DNA of 64,000 bases from Aspidapion aeneum (GCA_963576565.1 OY755047.1:24187171-24251170); one strand, 5' to 3'. Positions 33,213-45,060 are shown, counted from the stretch's first letter. Notes: generated by a model not told the origin, from the letters alone. Numbers and translations: made by a program.

Positions 33213-33920
33213 ATACTTTCATACAGGTTGGCGACATTAAATGGGACGCTGCCTCCAGTGAGTTATTATTTTGTTTTTTGAAAAAAAAACAAAAATAAGT
33301 CAACTGAGTTTTTTTACGAACTTTCTGTCGCAAAAAATTGTTGCTTGGCCCCCTGGAAAGGCGTCCACTCACATACAACTTTTTTTTTCAGATGGAATGA
33401 CTCCACTTGCGGCACCTCGTTTGAAAACTTATAAAAAAATAAAAAGTAAAACAACGGAATATATTTTTTTACAGATATCGGTCAATTTTTTAATTTTTCA
33501 CTTGTCATACCTCATTTGAAAGCTTTTGCAAAAAAAGTAACACAATGGTATATATATATATTTATTAAATGTCAAAAAATTATTTTTTTTTAAATTTTGA
33601 ACTTAAAACACTTCAATCTTTCCAATCAGGTTTCACAAATAAAATATTAAATTAAATTTTTTTGACATATTAATTGATTTATGTCAAAAAAAAATATATT
33701 TCGTTGTTTTTCTTTTATCCTATGCTTTTAATTGAGGTACCACAAGTGGGGTCATTAATCTAAAAAAAAGTTGTGTGTAAGTAGACCACTTTCCAGGGGT
33801 CCGATCTAAATTTTTTTCATCAGGAAGAAGGCTCGTTTAAAAACTCAGTTAACCTGTTTCTCCTTTTTTCCAAAAAAACAAATATTAACCCGCTAGAGGC
33901 AGCGACCCTGTATAGTCGAG
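33213..33920. mobile_element. Family C element, copy 2
   Basis: Tips with GACGCTGCCTCCAGTGAG and CTAGAGGCAGCG are inverted. The interior shares GTAAGTAGACCACTTTCCAGG with the 20,475-21,090 copy. A TA microsatellite lies at about 33,550-33,562. Non-coding, in a bitesize intron. Confidence 0.65.
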
Positions 33921-34159
33921 TGTACCATAAGGTATATGTATAGGTACCACATGTCAGTTCAGGGTCAAAGGTTTTATCTTTCTCATTGAAAAACACATAA
34001 ATTTTTATTTTCATGTTATTGGCGTTGCTTTCTGACTGACTGACGATTTGGTTTCAAACCTATTTTTTTACCTTTATAAAGGAGTAGGTTATGCTGGTTT
34101 ACGTCTTAGTTGAGTGGCATATAGTCAAAAACCGTGTCCCGTGAGATAGTTGTGGAAGA

Positions 34160-34610
34160 TTTTTAGCTCGCACTTACAATAGTAGTATAGTTACTATATT
34201 AGCTCACCCTACTACTATACTATAGTAGTGTGAGCTATGGTGATCCTAATTTTTGGTCCGATTTCAAATTTTTTTATATATCTTTGCGTTTCAGATTATT
34301 TTGAAACTTTTTTGTCGCGCCGCGCCGTCTGTCTGTATGTCTGTCTGTAACGAGTGGAATAACTCAAAAACCGTTTTCCCGATTTTATTGAAATTTGGTC
34401 TTTGGTCGAGACGGTCCGATTTAAAAATGAACAAAATGGGGGTAGATTTCAAAAATTGGAGTTTAAGTCAAAACATGGCTTGTGTCGTATCAAACGAAAG
34501 GTAATTGAGTCTGGAGTTGAATAAAATATATTTCAGTTTTTAGTTATATTAGCTCACACGTACACTATAACTATAGTACCCAGTGTGAGCTTAGGTGCCC
34601 ATATATTAGC
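34160..34610 (-). repeat. Family D repeat, copy 2 (inverted)
   Basis: Begins with palindromic ACTACTATACTATAGTAGT and TGTGAGCTATGGTGATCC and ends TGTGAGCTTAGGTGCCC. It is the inverse of 21,703-22,180, without the internal tandem duplication. Includes a GTCTGTCTGTATGTCTGTCTG run. Confidence 0.7.
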
Positions 34611-34669
34611 AGAGTATTTTAAACTACCATAGATCGATATTGGTAATAAATCACATCATTTTAGGTCAT

Positions 34670-35630
34670 CGGGTGTTTCCCTCCAATTTGAGTAGGAGAG
34701 CCTGTGTGACGTCATAAATCCAGCAGCTTTTCTCATCTTTTTTCACGAACTTTGGCTTGTTACTTTTGCTATATTAGTTTTACAGAAAAAAACTGTTAAT
34801 ACGTTTTTTGTTTGCAATATAAAAATTAGCTTGATATCTTAAAAACTAACAAATATTTAATTTTTAACAAAATACTTAAAAATAACAGCTTTCTTTTATT
34901 AAAAAAAAATTGAGGAAGGAAGTTTTAGACTACCTCAAATCAATTGGTTAGAAATTACTCAACTTCAAGTTGCCAAGTTTTCGCCTCAAATTTGAGTAAG
35001 AGCGCCTGTGCGACGTCATAAATCCAAGATTGCGATTTTTTCCATGTTTTTTACAAACGTTTGTTTTTAACTTTTGCCACAATAACTTTGCAGAAAATTT
35101 TTATAGGTTATTATTTATCTGCAATAGAACAACAATTACATTGTCGGTTTAATGAACTTTATATCTCAAGAACTAAGCAGATATTGTTATTTTTTTAGGT
35201 ATTAAAAAAATTATAAAAATTAAAGATTGAACATAAAAGTTTAAGACTGCCCTCGATCAATTAATGATGGATCACTCACTGTCAAGTCTCTGTTTGTCTC
35301 AAATTTAAGTAGGAGCGCCTATATGACATCATACATCCAAAATGGCGGCATTTTTTTTAACGAAATTTGGCTTATAACCTTCGCTAAATTAGTTTTACGG
35401 AAAAACTATAGGTAAGCAACGTTTTTGTTAGTTGATAAGATATAAAGCTCATTTCTTTACTATATTAATTGATGTTCTTTTGCAAACAAAAACCTGTTAG
35501 ACAGTTTTTCTGTAAAACTATTAGGTGAAAGTTATAAACCAAAGTTCGTAAATTTTTTTTTAAAATGCCGCCATCCTGGATTTATGACGTCATACAAGCC
35601 CTTCTAATCAAATATGTCCACCAAAAATTA
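34670..35630. repeat. ~310-bp tandem repeats each carrying a TGACGTCAT-type site, plus one inverted unit
   Basis: Units start near 34,670, 34,985 and 35,290. They share the word AGTA(A/G)GAG(A/C)GCCTGT followed by (T)GACGTCATAAATCC; the third has TGACATCAT. An inverted partial unit at about 35,480-35,625 reads GGATTTATGACGTCATACA. TGACGTCA is the CREB/ATF palindrome. The array lies just inside intron 1 of the proposed short bitesize transcript. Confidence 0.7.
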
Positions 35631-35772
35631 TATTTTTTTTTTAAATAATAACCAAATTTTGCTGGTTGGCTTAGCAGCTTTTCATAGGTGTTTTATTAAT
35701 TAATTTAATTAGTTTATTTATCTAATTTAAAATTTAGTTAAAATAAACAAATACATACATATAACTTATTAC

Positions 35773-35983
35773 CTTCTAAGTTTTTATTATATTTCTTCAA
35801 CAGTACTTTTTTGTCTTGCCCCGGTTCATTTTCCTGTTTTTTAGAGTTTTTGCAACAGCAACAAAAGAGATACGCACAAATCGATTTTTTGGACTTTTTT
35901 CTTTTTTCGTGTTTTTGAATCACACCACTTTCAAAAGTATAATAAGTGTTGTTTACTTTAATTTTTCCCGATTTTGACATCAT
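35773..35983 (-). CDS. btsz: Proposed alternative first coding exon of bitesize (Cys-rich, basic)
   Basis: Minus-strand ATG at 35,983-35,981 in CAAAATGATG context opens 70 codons plus one base, ending at a GAAG|GTAATA donor. The leftover G fits exactly the two bases (AC) at the start of the exon at 30,173, and all eight exons then total 1,398 nt, or 465 codons plus stop. The peptide is Lys-rich with a CAYLFCCCC cluster and contains no recognised domain. The cluster would be a plausible palmitoylation or membrane anchor, by inference. An in-frame ATG also exists 23 codons upstream. The exon could instead be chance, as it is short and in TE-rich DNA. Confidence 0.55.
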
Positions 35984-35989
35984 TTTGTT

Positions 35990-36405
35990 TGTAACTTTTC
36001 GCTTTACTTGAATACGCTTGTTCTCAACGATCACATTAAAGTATAACAACAATATACTTTCGTCAAAGACCTTTATTTTAATATTTAATTTTATTAGTTT
36101 TTTATATTTTTTTTTGGTTTACAGTTTGCAGATTAATCTTTTAAAAATGTTTTTTGTTGTCAAGAAAAAAAAGTCTTCAAATATTCATTGCAAAAATAAT
36201 ACTAATATTTATTAAATTATTATAAAATTATTTTATAACATATTCTTCCATGGATAACCTTGGCTTGTTCCGGTAGATAAAATTTCCTCAGGGTTTCCTG
36301 TTCTATTTTTTTGTACTATCAGGGATTTTTTAAATTATCGGAGTATTTTTTTGTTAAAATTTATTATTTACAGATATCAGAAAAAGAGTTTGTTACATGT
36401 CTGTT
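35990..36405. promoter_or_regulatory. Candidate promoter / 5' flank of the short bitesize transcript
   Basis: AT-rich sequence immediately upstream (minus sense) of the proposed first exon. No TATA or initiator element can be singled out with confidence. Confidence 0.2.
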
Positions 36406-36409
36406 TATG

Positions 36410-36860
36410 TACAGGGTGTTTTCGTATATTTCAACCAAGGTCCACTACGCGAATTATAAGAAATAGAAAAAAGTGGTCGCCAGAAAATGATATCTGACAA
36501 AATAAATTAATTTGGCTAGTTAAAAAAAAGACAACATGATAAATCTTTTACGGAACACCCTCTATATTAAATTCAAAATCAATAGTTTCTTTTGGCTCAG
36601 CTATTTTTGAAATATTTCCAATTTTTTGTTGATTTAAAAAAATATTAATTGTCACAAATCGACAAACAGCTTAAAGATCGTCTAAACAAAATTTAATGAC
36701 CCTCTTCAAAGTGGGCTGATTTTTCTGAAAATTAAGGATCTGTCGTAACTTTTAATTCTAAACAAATTTTATTTATAACCTTTTCCGATATCTTCTAAAA
36801 CAAAGGTACTTTAATCTTAACACTATTCAATAAATCAGCCTACTAAAGCACCCTGTATAA
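36410..36860. mobile_element. Possible TIR element with ACAGGGTG tips
   Basis: TACAGGGTGTTTTCG at about 36,411 faces CACCCTGTATAA at about 36,850. Only the tips match; the interior is non-coding. ACAGGGTGT tips are common in insect Tc1/mariner-type MITEs. Confidence 0.4.
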
Positions 36861-37129
36861 TATTTGATTTGTCTCATTTTCTTAACAACTTAGCAGCAGC
36901 AATTTCCAAAAATCAGAATCTAAATCGATTTTTTTTTGTCATTTATACCGTTGTTTCATAGATAATCTCCCTCAAAATTTGTAAGACGAATAATTTTGGA
37001 CGTGGTAATTAAAAAAATCCCTAACTGTACTTATACAGGACGGCCACCTAAAATCTCTTTAATTATAAACAATAATACTCATTCTCGAAGTTTCATCTCC
37101 TAGCAGAGGTCGAAAATAATCATAGAAAT

Positions 37130-38640
37130 TCGTTTAGTAAAGTTTTTTGCTGCTGCATTTTCTTCAATTCTTAACTCAGGACATTGTTCTTCTTCCTTGA
37201 CTTCTCTTGCCTTTAATTTTTTCCTACATTATATTCTTAATTAGCTTATAATATGGATTCTTTCATTTTGCGGTCAAAGTGTTTCAAGTTTATCTTGTTT
37301 AGAGTCAGAATAAATTCTACTTTCTTTAGAATTTACTGAATCAGTTTTTGATTTGTGACTGTCAGTTCATAACCTTCTTAGCATTTGATGATGGCTCTGT
37401 CTCTCAGAAACTTCAAGTTTTTTCATTTCTTTCTTCTTTGTTGTCCATACCTCACATTAATTTATTAATCTACTTTAGAATTCACTACATCAATTCTTGA
37501 TTTGTGACTATCAGTTTATAATCTTCTTAGCATTTAATAACGGTACTATCTTTTAAAACTTCAAGTTTCTTTATTTTATTCTTCTTTGTTCTCCATACCT
37601 CACATTAATTTATTAATCCACTTTCTTGAGAATTCACTGCATCAGTTTTTGATTTGTGATTGTCAGTGTATAATCTTCTTAGCACGGATGACGGCACTAT
37701 CTTTTTAAAGCTTCAAGTTTCTTCAATTTGTTCTTTTTTGTTATCCATACCTCACATTCATTTATTAATCTACTTTTTTTAGAATTCCCTGCATTAATTC
37801 TTGATTTGATGATGGCTCTATCTTTCAGAAACTTTAGGTTTCTTTATTTTGTTATTTTTTGTTGTCCATACCTCGTATTAATTTATTAATCTTTAGAATT
37901 CACTGCTTCAGTTCTTGATTTGTGACTATCAGTTAATAATCTTCTTAGCATTTGGTAACGGCACTATCTTTTAAAAGATTTCAAGTTTCTCCATTTCGTT
38001 CTTCTTTGTTGTCCATACCGCACATTAATTTATTAATTTACTTTAGAATTCACTACATCAATTCTTGATTTGTGACTATCAGTTTATAATCTTCTCAGCA
38101 TTTAATAACGGCACTATCTTTTAAAAGCTTCAACTTTCTTTATTTTCTTCTTCTTTGTTGTCCATACCTTACATTAATTTATTAATCTACTTTCTTTAGA
38201 ATTCATTGCATCAGTTCTTGATTTGTAACTGTCTGTTTATAATCTTCTTAACATTTGATAACGGCACTATCTTTTAAAAGCTTCAACTTTCTTTATTTTG
38301 TTCTTCTTTGTTCTCCATATCTCACATTAATTTATTAATCTACTTTCTTTAGAATTTACTGCCTCAGTTCTTGATTTGTGATTGTCAGTTTATAATCTTC
38401 TTAAAATTTGATGACGGCACTATCTTTTAAACGCTTGAAGTTTCTTCATTTTATTCTTCTTTGTTATCCATACCTCACATTCAATTATTAATCTACTGTC
38501 TTTAGAATTCACTGCATTAGTTCTTGATTTGTGACTCTCAGTTCATAACTTAGCATTTGATGATGGCTCTATCTTTCAGAAACTTAAAGTTTCTTTATTT
38601 TGTTCTTGTTTATTGTCCATACCTCCCATTGATTTAAGAA
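37130..38640 (-). repeat. LINE-derived tandem array, ~150-bp period, about nine units
   Basis: The word CACTGCATCAGTTCTTGATT and variants recur at about 37,331, 37,481, 37,629, 37,782 (shortened), 37,896, 38,046, 38,200, 38,351 and 38,504. Each unit also has TTGTTGTCCATACCTCACAT. In reverse the units encode a degraded EVWTTKK...KLE-type block, the same LINE tail seen at 28,325-28,740, so the array grew from a piece of LINE coding sequence. The left edge (37,130-37,330) continues into the next part of that LINE. Confidence 0.8.
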
Positions 38641-39300
38641 GGGCTAAAACAACGTTGTAGCGCAGCATTTTGACCCTCAGTTTTAAAATGATATTCCTGC
38701 TGCAGACAATTTTTGCAAAAACAGTTTTCGCTATTTTAGATTTCGATGTGATTTCCATAAGATTGATCTACCTTTTCGTTTATTTCATTTGTACTGTGAC
38801 AATTTCTCTTGGTGTGTTATCAATATTTCCAATGAGGCAACGCTTATTCTTCATTATAATCTTGAGATTCATCTGCTGTTTAATAAGTACTACATTTATA
38901 AAGAGCTATTATTACACGTTTAGAATTTTATATTTATTCAACTAATACATTCTATGCATGTTATTGATTGATTTAAGAAGGGCTGAAACAACGTTGCAGT
39001 GCAGCATTTTGACTCTCAGTTTTAAAATGATATTCTTGCTGCAGACAATTTTTGCAAAAACAGTTCTCGCTATTTTAGATTTTGATGTGGTTTCCATAAG
39101 ATTGATCTACCTTTTCGTTTATTTCATTGGTACTGTGACAATTTCTTTTGGTATGTTATTAATATTTACAATGAGGCAACGCTTATTCTTCGTTATAATC
39201 TTGAGTTTCAGTTCATTAAGTACTACATTTCTAAAGATTACTATTATTACACGTTTAGCATTTAATATTTATTCAACTAATCAATTCTATGCATATTATT
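38632..39300 (-). repeat. Tandem duplication (~330 bp x 2) of LINE type 2 sequence
   Basis: TTGATTTAAGAAGGGCT starts both units (about 38,632 and 38,968), and both contain CTGCTGCAGACAATTTTTGC. Minus-strand reading gives VCSRNIILKLRVKMLR-type text, matching the region just upstream of the YGCEAWT block in the LINE. Plus-strand open frames through the two units are therefore shadows. Confidence 0.75.
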
Positions 39301-39513
39301 AAGTCAATATACCCACTAGTTAGTAATAAATAATGATACTTTAACCTTGGAAACGGAAACTGGACATTGACATTAATTTTTTATGTTATATCTAATTTTG
39401 TTAATGATGCAGGATTTGTGTCTTAACTTTATTATACCTCGAAATCGACCTTTTTTTATGTTTTGCCATAAAATCAAAACGATTCTGATTTACATGGATT
39501 TTAGTCCACATTA

Positions 39514-39788
39514 CAGGGTGTCTCATTTTTGATGGTAGTGCATGGGAAAGTCAGGTTTTTAAAAGTTAGAGACCTGGAGACTTCACATTAGTGGCCTCAA
39601 ATTTCGAGACCTAAATTTTTTTTAAAATTTTTTGTCATAGCCTCCAAAACTACAAGAGCTAAGAAAAGCTTTTAACATATTTTTTCTTGTCTGAAAATTT
39701 GAAGACATTAAGTGAAATCTCCAGTCCTCTATCTTTTATAATTTTAACTGAGTCTCCCGTTCAATACCATCAAAAATGGGACACCCTG
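39514..39788. mobile_element. 275-bp MITE with ~80-bp TIRs, TA target duplication
   Basis: CAGGGTGTCTCATTTTTGAT at the left mirrors ATCAAAAATGGGACACCCTG at the right, with homology continuing through GGAGA(C/T)TTCAC. Flanked by TA at 39,512-39,513 and 39,789-39,790. Confidence 0.8.
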
Positions 39789-39790
39789 TA

Positions 39791-40060
39791 CAGCGTGTTC
39801 CCATTTCGATGGAAAAAAATGGGAAACTCGGCTATTAATAAAGATATGCCCTTTTTTTGAGCTCTTAAAAATATTGTTATCAGATTTTTGCCATACCCCG
39901 TAGTTTTTATTATACGGGGGAATTTTGAAAAGATCGTTATTTTAACAAACCTTTACCTACATAATATATCTTCCTTATTTTACAAGATATTGCAATTCTG
40001 TAAAAACATGTTTATTGCAATATATTTTGAGGAAAAAATGTCGCTGTGATCAATTCTCAT
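39791..40060 (+). mobile_element. Family E foldback element, left arm only
   Basis: Starts TGTTCCCATTTCGATGG and follows the left arm of 23,178-24,466 for about 240 bp before running into LINE sequence. It lies against the MITE ending at 39,788. Confidence 0.65.
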
Positions 40061-40069
40061 TGATCTTCT

Positions 40070-40740
40070 TATTGCATCCATTTTGACACTTTCCATTTTT
40101 GTTTTGTGTTTTTTTGTTACACGACAAGTCTATTCCATACAACAGCGTGCTTTTCACCATTGTTTTATATATGTTAAATTTTACATTCTTTTTTATCTCT
40201 GTTTAATAAAATACTGTTAAGACATCCAATAACCTTTTTTGCTTTTACTATTCTTTTTTCCAGTTCTTTACAGTCTGTCCTGTCTTATCAAATATTGCAT
40301 GGAGATATTGTTTGTCCATTATCTCACTTGATTCGTTTCCAATACATAAGTACTGTGTCTTGTGCACGTTCACTATTAACCCCCACTTTTGGTATTCTTC
40401 CGTTAACTTTCTCATCATATAAACCATGTCTTTATCATTAGCTACAATTACTTGGTCGTCAGCAAACTCTAGTTTTTATATGGTAAATCGTTACGTTTCC
40501 AGTTTTTTAGATATTGAACATCCATGTCTTAAGCCTTTCGTTACCAGGAATTCTTTTAAAAGTCGATTTCCAATTTTAATTTTAGATTTTGACCCTTTAT
40601 ATAGTTCTTTTATCGCTTTTATGTATGTATGATTGATACTAATTAGTTAGCTCTAACACTGTCCATAATTTTTCTACTGGAACGGTATCATATGCTTCTT
40701 GTAGCTGCACAAAGGTAACATAAGTTTCTATATTCGTGGC
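40070..40740 (-). mobile_element. LINE type 1 copy, RT motif A and C regions
   Basis: On the minus strand it contains TYVTFVQLQEAYDTVPVEKL (motif A region), a deletion, then FADDQVIVAND (motif C) and CIGNESS. Stops and deletions make it dead. Confidence 0.8.
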
Positions 40741-40744
40741 CCTT

Positions 40745-42035
40745 CTTTAGTAATAAAAACGAATAGGTCCTTTATTATTAACCAAACCATAAATCAAAAA
40801 CAAAAATAAAGCAACAGCGGGAAACAGCTTGCAAGATCCGTTTCTACGTCGGTATACACAGGAAAGAAATTCTTTTAATAAAAATGCAAGTAATCCGTGA
40901 GAATCTATGAACTAAAACGAGGCTATTTTTTTTTATTTCGAATTAATCGTGGATTCGAGGTCATTAGAACCGAACATTGAAACAATGAAATTACTAGTTT
41001 CTTGTTCTTTTATTTAGAGGAAAGTGTTACCCGTAATTATTAGAGAAATTAGGGATAATAGAGAGATGTTGTAGACAACCTTTTTCACGCCTTCTTTAGT
41101 TAACTGTATCCTTTATAAATGCGACATTAAATGACAGATGTCACGTGATATTGACCTTTTGCAGACACAAATTTTTATACTTTATCCGACTTTATCCTTT
41201 ATTTATCTGCCAGAAGCCTGTTTTGTGTGTTGTAGGCAAAATTAATTAAAAAGTTCCGAAAACAACTAGGGAAAAACTTGTAGCATAACAATTTACCTAT
41301 AGCAATTATATTTATTTTAATATCATATTAGTAGGCGTTTATTGCCATCTATCTGCTACCACCTAAATCTCTTAATTTAAGCGATTATTTATTTCGCGGG
41401 TTCTTATCACGTTTGCTTTTATACTCGTATCAATCAATACATGCCGGGACCCTTGAAAGATCAATAACATTATGTTTGCACGTTTTCCTGTAGAGGTAAT
41501 TGGTCATAACTGACGTCACGGCATCTGCCATTTTTACACGCCAAACGTTTTTCTTTTCCCGCAAATTGCCATTACTTTACTAGCTTTCGAACCAAACGCT
41601 ATAACGTGCGCTTGACTTTTCACGCCAAAAACTTTTGTGCAAACTGTGCGAGCCTTGCAGGTTCTGGCGTTCCAAAAACTAATTCTAGTTTTTGTGACGT
41701 TTTGCCTGGGTCCATAGGTAAATATATTTTGTTAATTGTATTTTACCATAGTCTAGTTTTAATTAAGAGTGTGGTATCTTCTTCTATTTTACTAGTCAAT
41801 TTATAAGTAATAATATTCTTTTCTCCTGGCAACGCCCTAATATTTTAAAGTGTTTTTAACTTTGTTTTTTTTGTTTTGTCCATAGTTTTGTACGAATAAA
41901 AACCCCACTCAACCTCAAGTCGACTGTGCCTTCTTAAACCTCGCCTGAAAAGCACCCACCCAAAGAGTCACACCACAAACTGAAAGCAATACCAGTGAAA
42001 AATCGCTACGAAAATTTAGGATTAGGTCAGTGTTT
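40745..42035. other. Intergenic, partly GC-richer, unresolved
   Basis: A perfect TGACGTCA lies at 41,511-41,518 amid a moderately GC-rich stretch (41,500-41,700). Around 41,890-42,010 the plus strand reads a short STVPS-stop-TSPEKHPPKESHH-type segment that may be a retroelement ORF1 remnant. I cannot tie either to a gene. Confidence 0.3.
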
Positions 42036-42037
42036 AA

Positions 42038-42197
42038 GGCCTTCACACACACAATTTACGTAATCCGTAGCATGGCGCATAGCGGGCTTTCAACCAATCA
42101 GCGATCGAATAGCAGCGGCCATATTGGATTTACGTAAGAAAAGTCCATAAGGTTGAACTTCTTACGCGTTATGTTTTTTTGTGTGTGATCGGCTTTA
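42038..42197. mobile_element. Short MITE (GGCCTTCACACACA tips)
   Basis: AAGGCCTTCACACACACAAT at the left faces GTGTGTGATCGGCTTT at the right. About 160 bp with a GC-rich centre. The TIRs are imperfect. Confidence 0.45.
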
Positions 42198-42599
42198 CCT
42201 GTGTGCTTCTTATTTTTTTTACGCACTTTACAGAACATTGATGACTTTTGGTTAGTTGGTGAACACTGTTGCCAAACAACACATACCTACCAGTTTTTAT
42301 AAAAAATAATTTTCAATAATTGGCATAAAATTAAATCTACGGATTACCCTACATTGGTAGCTATTGAAATAATTGTCTGTTATCAAAAATATTTTAAATT
42401 TACATTTCATTTTTTCATAACATTATATGCGCCGCAACACTGTCTTTAAATAAAGGAGCTAATAGCCTGCGTTATTCGAACACAAGTAAGGTCAAACACT
42501 ATCCTTTAGTAAAGGATAAGGTTCAAACCAAGTCACTGCGCATGCCTCAAATAAACCATAAGAGAAAAGTCGTACATGCAAAAGGTCCATGACGCATTT

Positions 42600-42700
42600 C
42601 ATGTTATATTTTGTTTTTATTTATGAAATATGTGGAAAATATCTTACAAAAACTTGGGCTTGGGGGTAAATGCGTTTTTTTTAAGATATGCCGCCCACCA
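42600..42700. repeat. Fragment of the G/C-tract MITE family F
   Basis: ATGAAATATGTGGAAAATATCT and the following GGGCTTGGGGGT words match the inner part of 52,605-52,800. A similar fragment lies at 110-215. Confidence 0.4.
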
Positions 42701-43329
42701 CTTTTTTTTGCACGATACTTTTTAAAACGATGTATCTTTCTTAGAAATAGTCGTAGAGGGTTGCAAAAAATGGCAAATGAATCAGTAAACACCCGGAATA
42801 AAATAACTTTCTATTATATTTTTAAAATTTTGCTTCGTTTTTTTAGAAAAAATAAAATAACTGAATTTTTAATTTTTTTTGTATAGCTAATAAAGTTTAA
42901 CCTACAAGCTAAATTAAAAAAAAAAGTTTAAATAAAAGTTTTCTTTAATTTGGTGTATACAAGTCTTATATAGATGTATATTTTATATTTGTTTCAATAA
43001 AAAAAACAATTTGTTGTCAACAAAACGACTACCGAAGGTGTATTACTGTACGCGGACGCCTATAAGGCGGCGCGCGGCTTCGCAGCTGAGGCGTCTAGTA
43101 AAACAGGTGATTATTATTGTTATCGTTGTTTGATGGACATTATCAAACAGCGTTGGTATTGTTATTTTTGAAAGTGAATATCAATCGACGAAAGTTTTTA
43201 TAATATAGTGCAGGTGCTAGAGGTAGTTGAGTATGCAAAATATGAGGACCGCAGTTTGACAATGGATCCTAGCTTAGAATAGGTCACAGACTAACGGTTT
43301 GGATGTTGCCGGGCAAGTTTTTGGTCCAA

Positions 43330-44350
43330 TTTTTTTTATCCCCCCTCCTTATATAGTCGTGTTCGGATTTCCAAAAATGTATCTAAGTTGACGCACTAAA
43401 GCCACAATGACATAGAAATGAATCAAAAATGTGTAAAATCTAATTTAAAAATAAAAGTCTTAAAATTTTTAGATTTTTCTCAAATTTTCTTAAAAAATAA
43501 GCTTAGGGAAAAATATGTACTAATCTTTATTGTAGAACATAAAATTTCCTTTTCAACAATGTATAAGTCAGTGGGGTACGACTAATGACAAACTCTCCAG
43601 CGGCGTCCGCTATTGAGGTAGTGTAAATAAATTTAAAAAAAAAACATGTTTATTACAGGTTTTACCCGATTTTCTTAAAAACCGAACTCTATATCAAAAA
43701 ATATAATACACATTTTGTTATAGACAACAAAATTGCATTTTAAATGATGTATAATAAGGCAATGGTAGTTTTATTTATAACAATTTAGGGGCGTCCGTAA
43801 ATAAAATCAATTTTGAAAAATCACTAAATTTATCAATTTATCACTAAGTTTTATTCAATTTTCTCAAAGATTAGATTTTTTTCGAAAAAAAATTCTTTCG
43901 CCGTTTATTGTAGAAAATAAAATTTCCTTTTTAACAATGTATTAGTCAGTGGGGTCAGGCTAATGACATACTCTCCAGCGGCGTCCGTTTATTAAGAAGA
44001 AAGAAACCACATAGGTTTTATCATAAAAACCCTCTCTGTCAAAAATTGTGACCTATAGTCGATTGTAGACAATAAAATTTCCTTTTAAACGTGTATAATA
44101 ATATAAGATTTATCTTCAGATTAAAACTTCACAGGGCCGTGTAACTTAAATCAATTTTTACAAATCACCAAACAAATTAATTCTGTTACAAGTTTTTTCC
44201 AATTTTCCTAGAAACTAAGCTCAATTGACACAAATTTTATTTTTAACAATGTGTAAGACAGTTGGGTTTAATTAATGACAAACCCTTCAGCGACGTCCGT
44301 ATATGGGGGTCAATTAAAAAATAAAATAAATAAAATCATTTTTGTCACTT
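43330..44350. repeat. Degenerate tandem array, ~150-190-bp units with GCGTCCG
   Basis: The landmark (G/A)CGTCCG recurs at about 43,603, 43,791, 43,981 and 44,293 (a decayed form near 44,134). It follows TAATGACA(A/T)ACTC and precedes AAAATCAA and TATTGTAGA(A/C)AATAAAATTTCC. Non-coding. Confidence 0.65.
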
Positions 44351-44399
44351 GTTTCACCCGATTTTTTTTCGAATATTAAAAAATATACATTTTTTAAAA

Positions 44400-45060
44400 A
44401 GTATTTTTTTAATACATTTTAAATCAAGTAATTTAAGCTTTGTTGCATTAAAATCGGATAGAAAATAAAAAAGATACAATTTGTTTTTAAATATGCTTTT
44501 CCGACATATTGAATCCGCCATATTAAAAAAATAGCGCGATTATCACAATGACAATAAGTCAAAACCTGATCTGCTAGGTATGTTAAACAAATTTAAGTTA
44601 CTTTCAAAAATTTCTTATGGTTTTCATTAAAAGCATAATTTTTAAATATACCCCAAAGACCCCTATTTTTTTCCAGTTATTTGGGAATAACTTAAAAACT
44701 AATTAACGAATTGGAACATTTGAACCAGACTTGAATAAAGAATCAAAATAGCTATCTTTTTTAAATAAACTTTTTTTCTAGCTCCAATAGTTTTATAAAT
44801 AAAATTAAAAAAAATAAATAAAATTTACCTTTTTTTAAAAATTTTTTGACAAACACAAAAAATACATATTTTCTAACCAATACATTTTTAAGTACATTAC
44901 AAAGCAAGTATTTTAAACTTTGTTCCATGAAAATCGGATAGGAAATAAAAAAGTTCCAATTTTTTTAAAGATACGCCTTTCCGCCATTTTGAATCCGCCA
45001 TATCTTTCAAAAAACGCATTTACCACAATGACAACAAGTCAAAACCTGATATATGGGATG
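44400..45060. repeat. Direct duplication of a ~180-bp segment
   Basis: The block with AAATCGGATAGAAAATAAAAA, GAATCCGCCATAT and AAGTCAAAACCTGAT at 44,410-44,580 recurs at 44,880-45,060. Non-coding. Confidence 0.6.

Noticed and set aside
37130..38640. CRISPR-like array
   Set aside because: Units are contiguous ~150-bp diverged repeats without unique spacers, in a eukaryotic context, and derive from a LINE.
38670..39302. Two hydrophobic plus-strand open frames that look like duplicated membrane proteins
   Set aside because: They are the antisense of duplicated LINE coding sequence (minus strand reads the VCSRNI...LKLRVKMLR block), so the hydrophobicity comes from the reverse frame.
41606..41806. 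Plus-strand frame beginning MRLTFHAKNFCANCASLAG
   Set aside because: Short, no domain, and the stretch looks like a possible promoter or 5' UTR or repeat; no downstream exon could be found.
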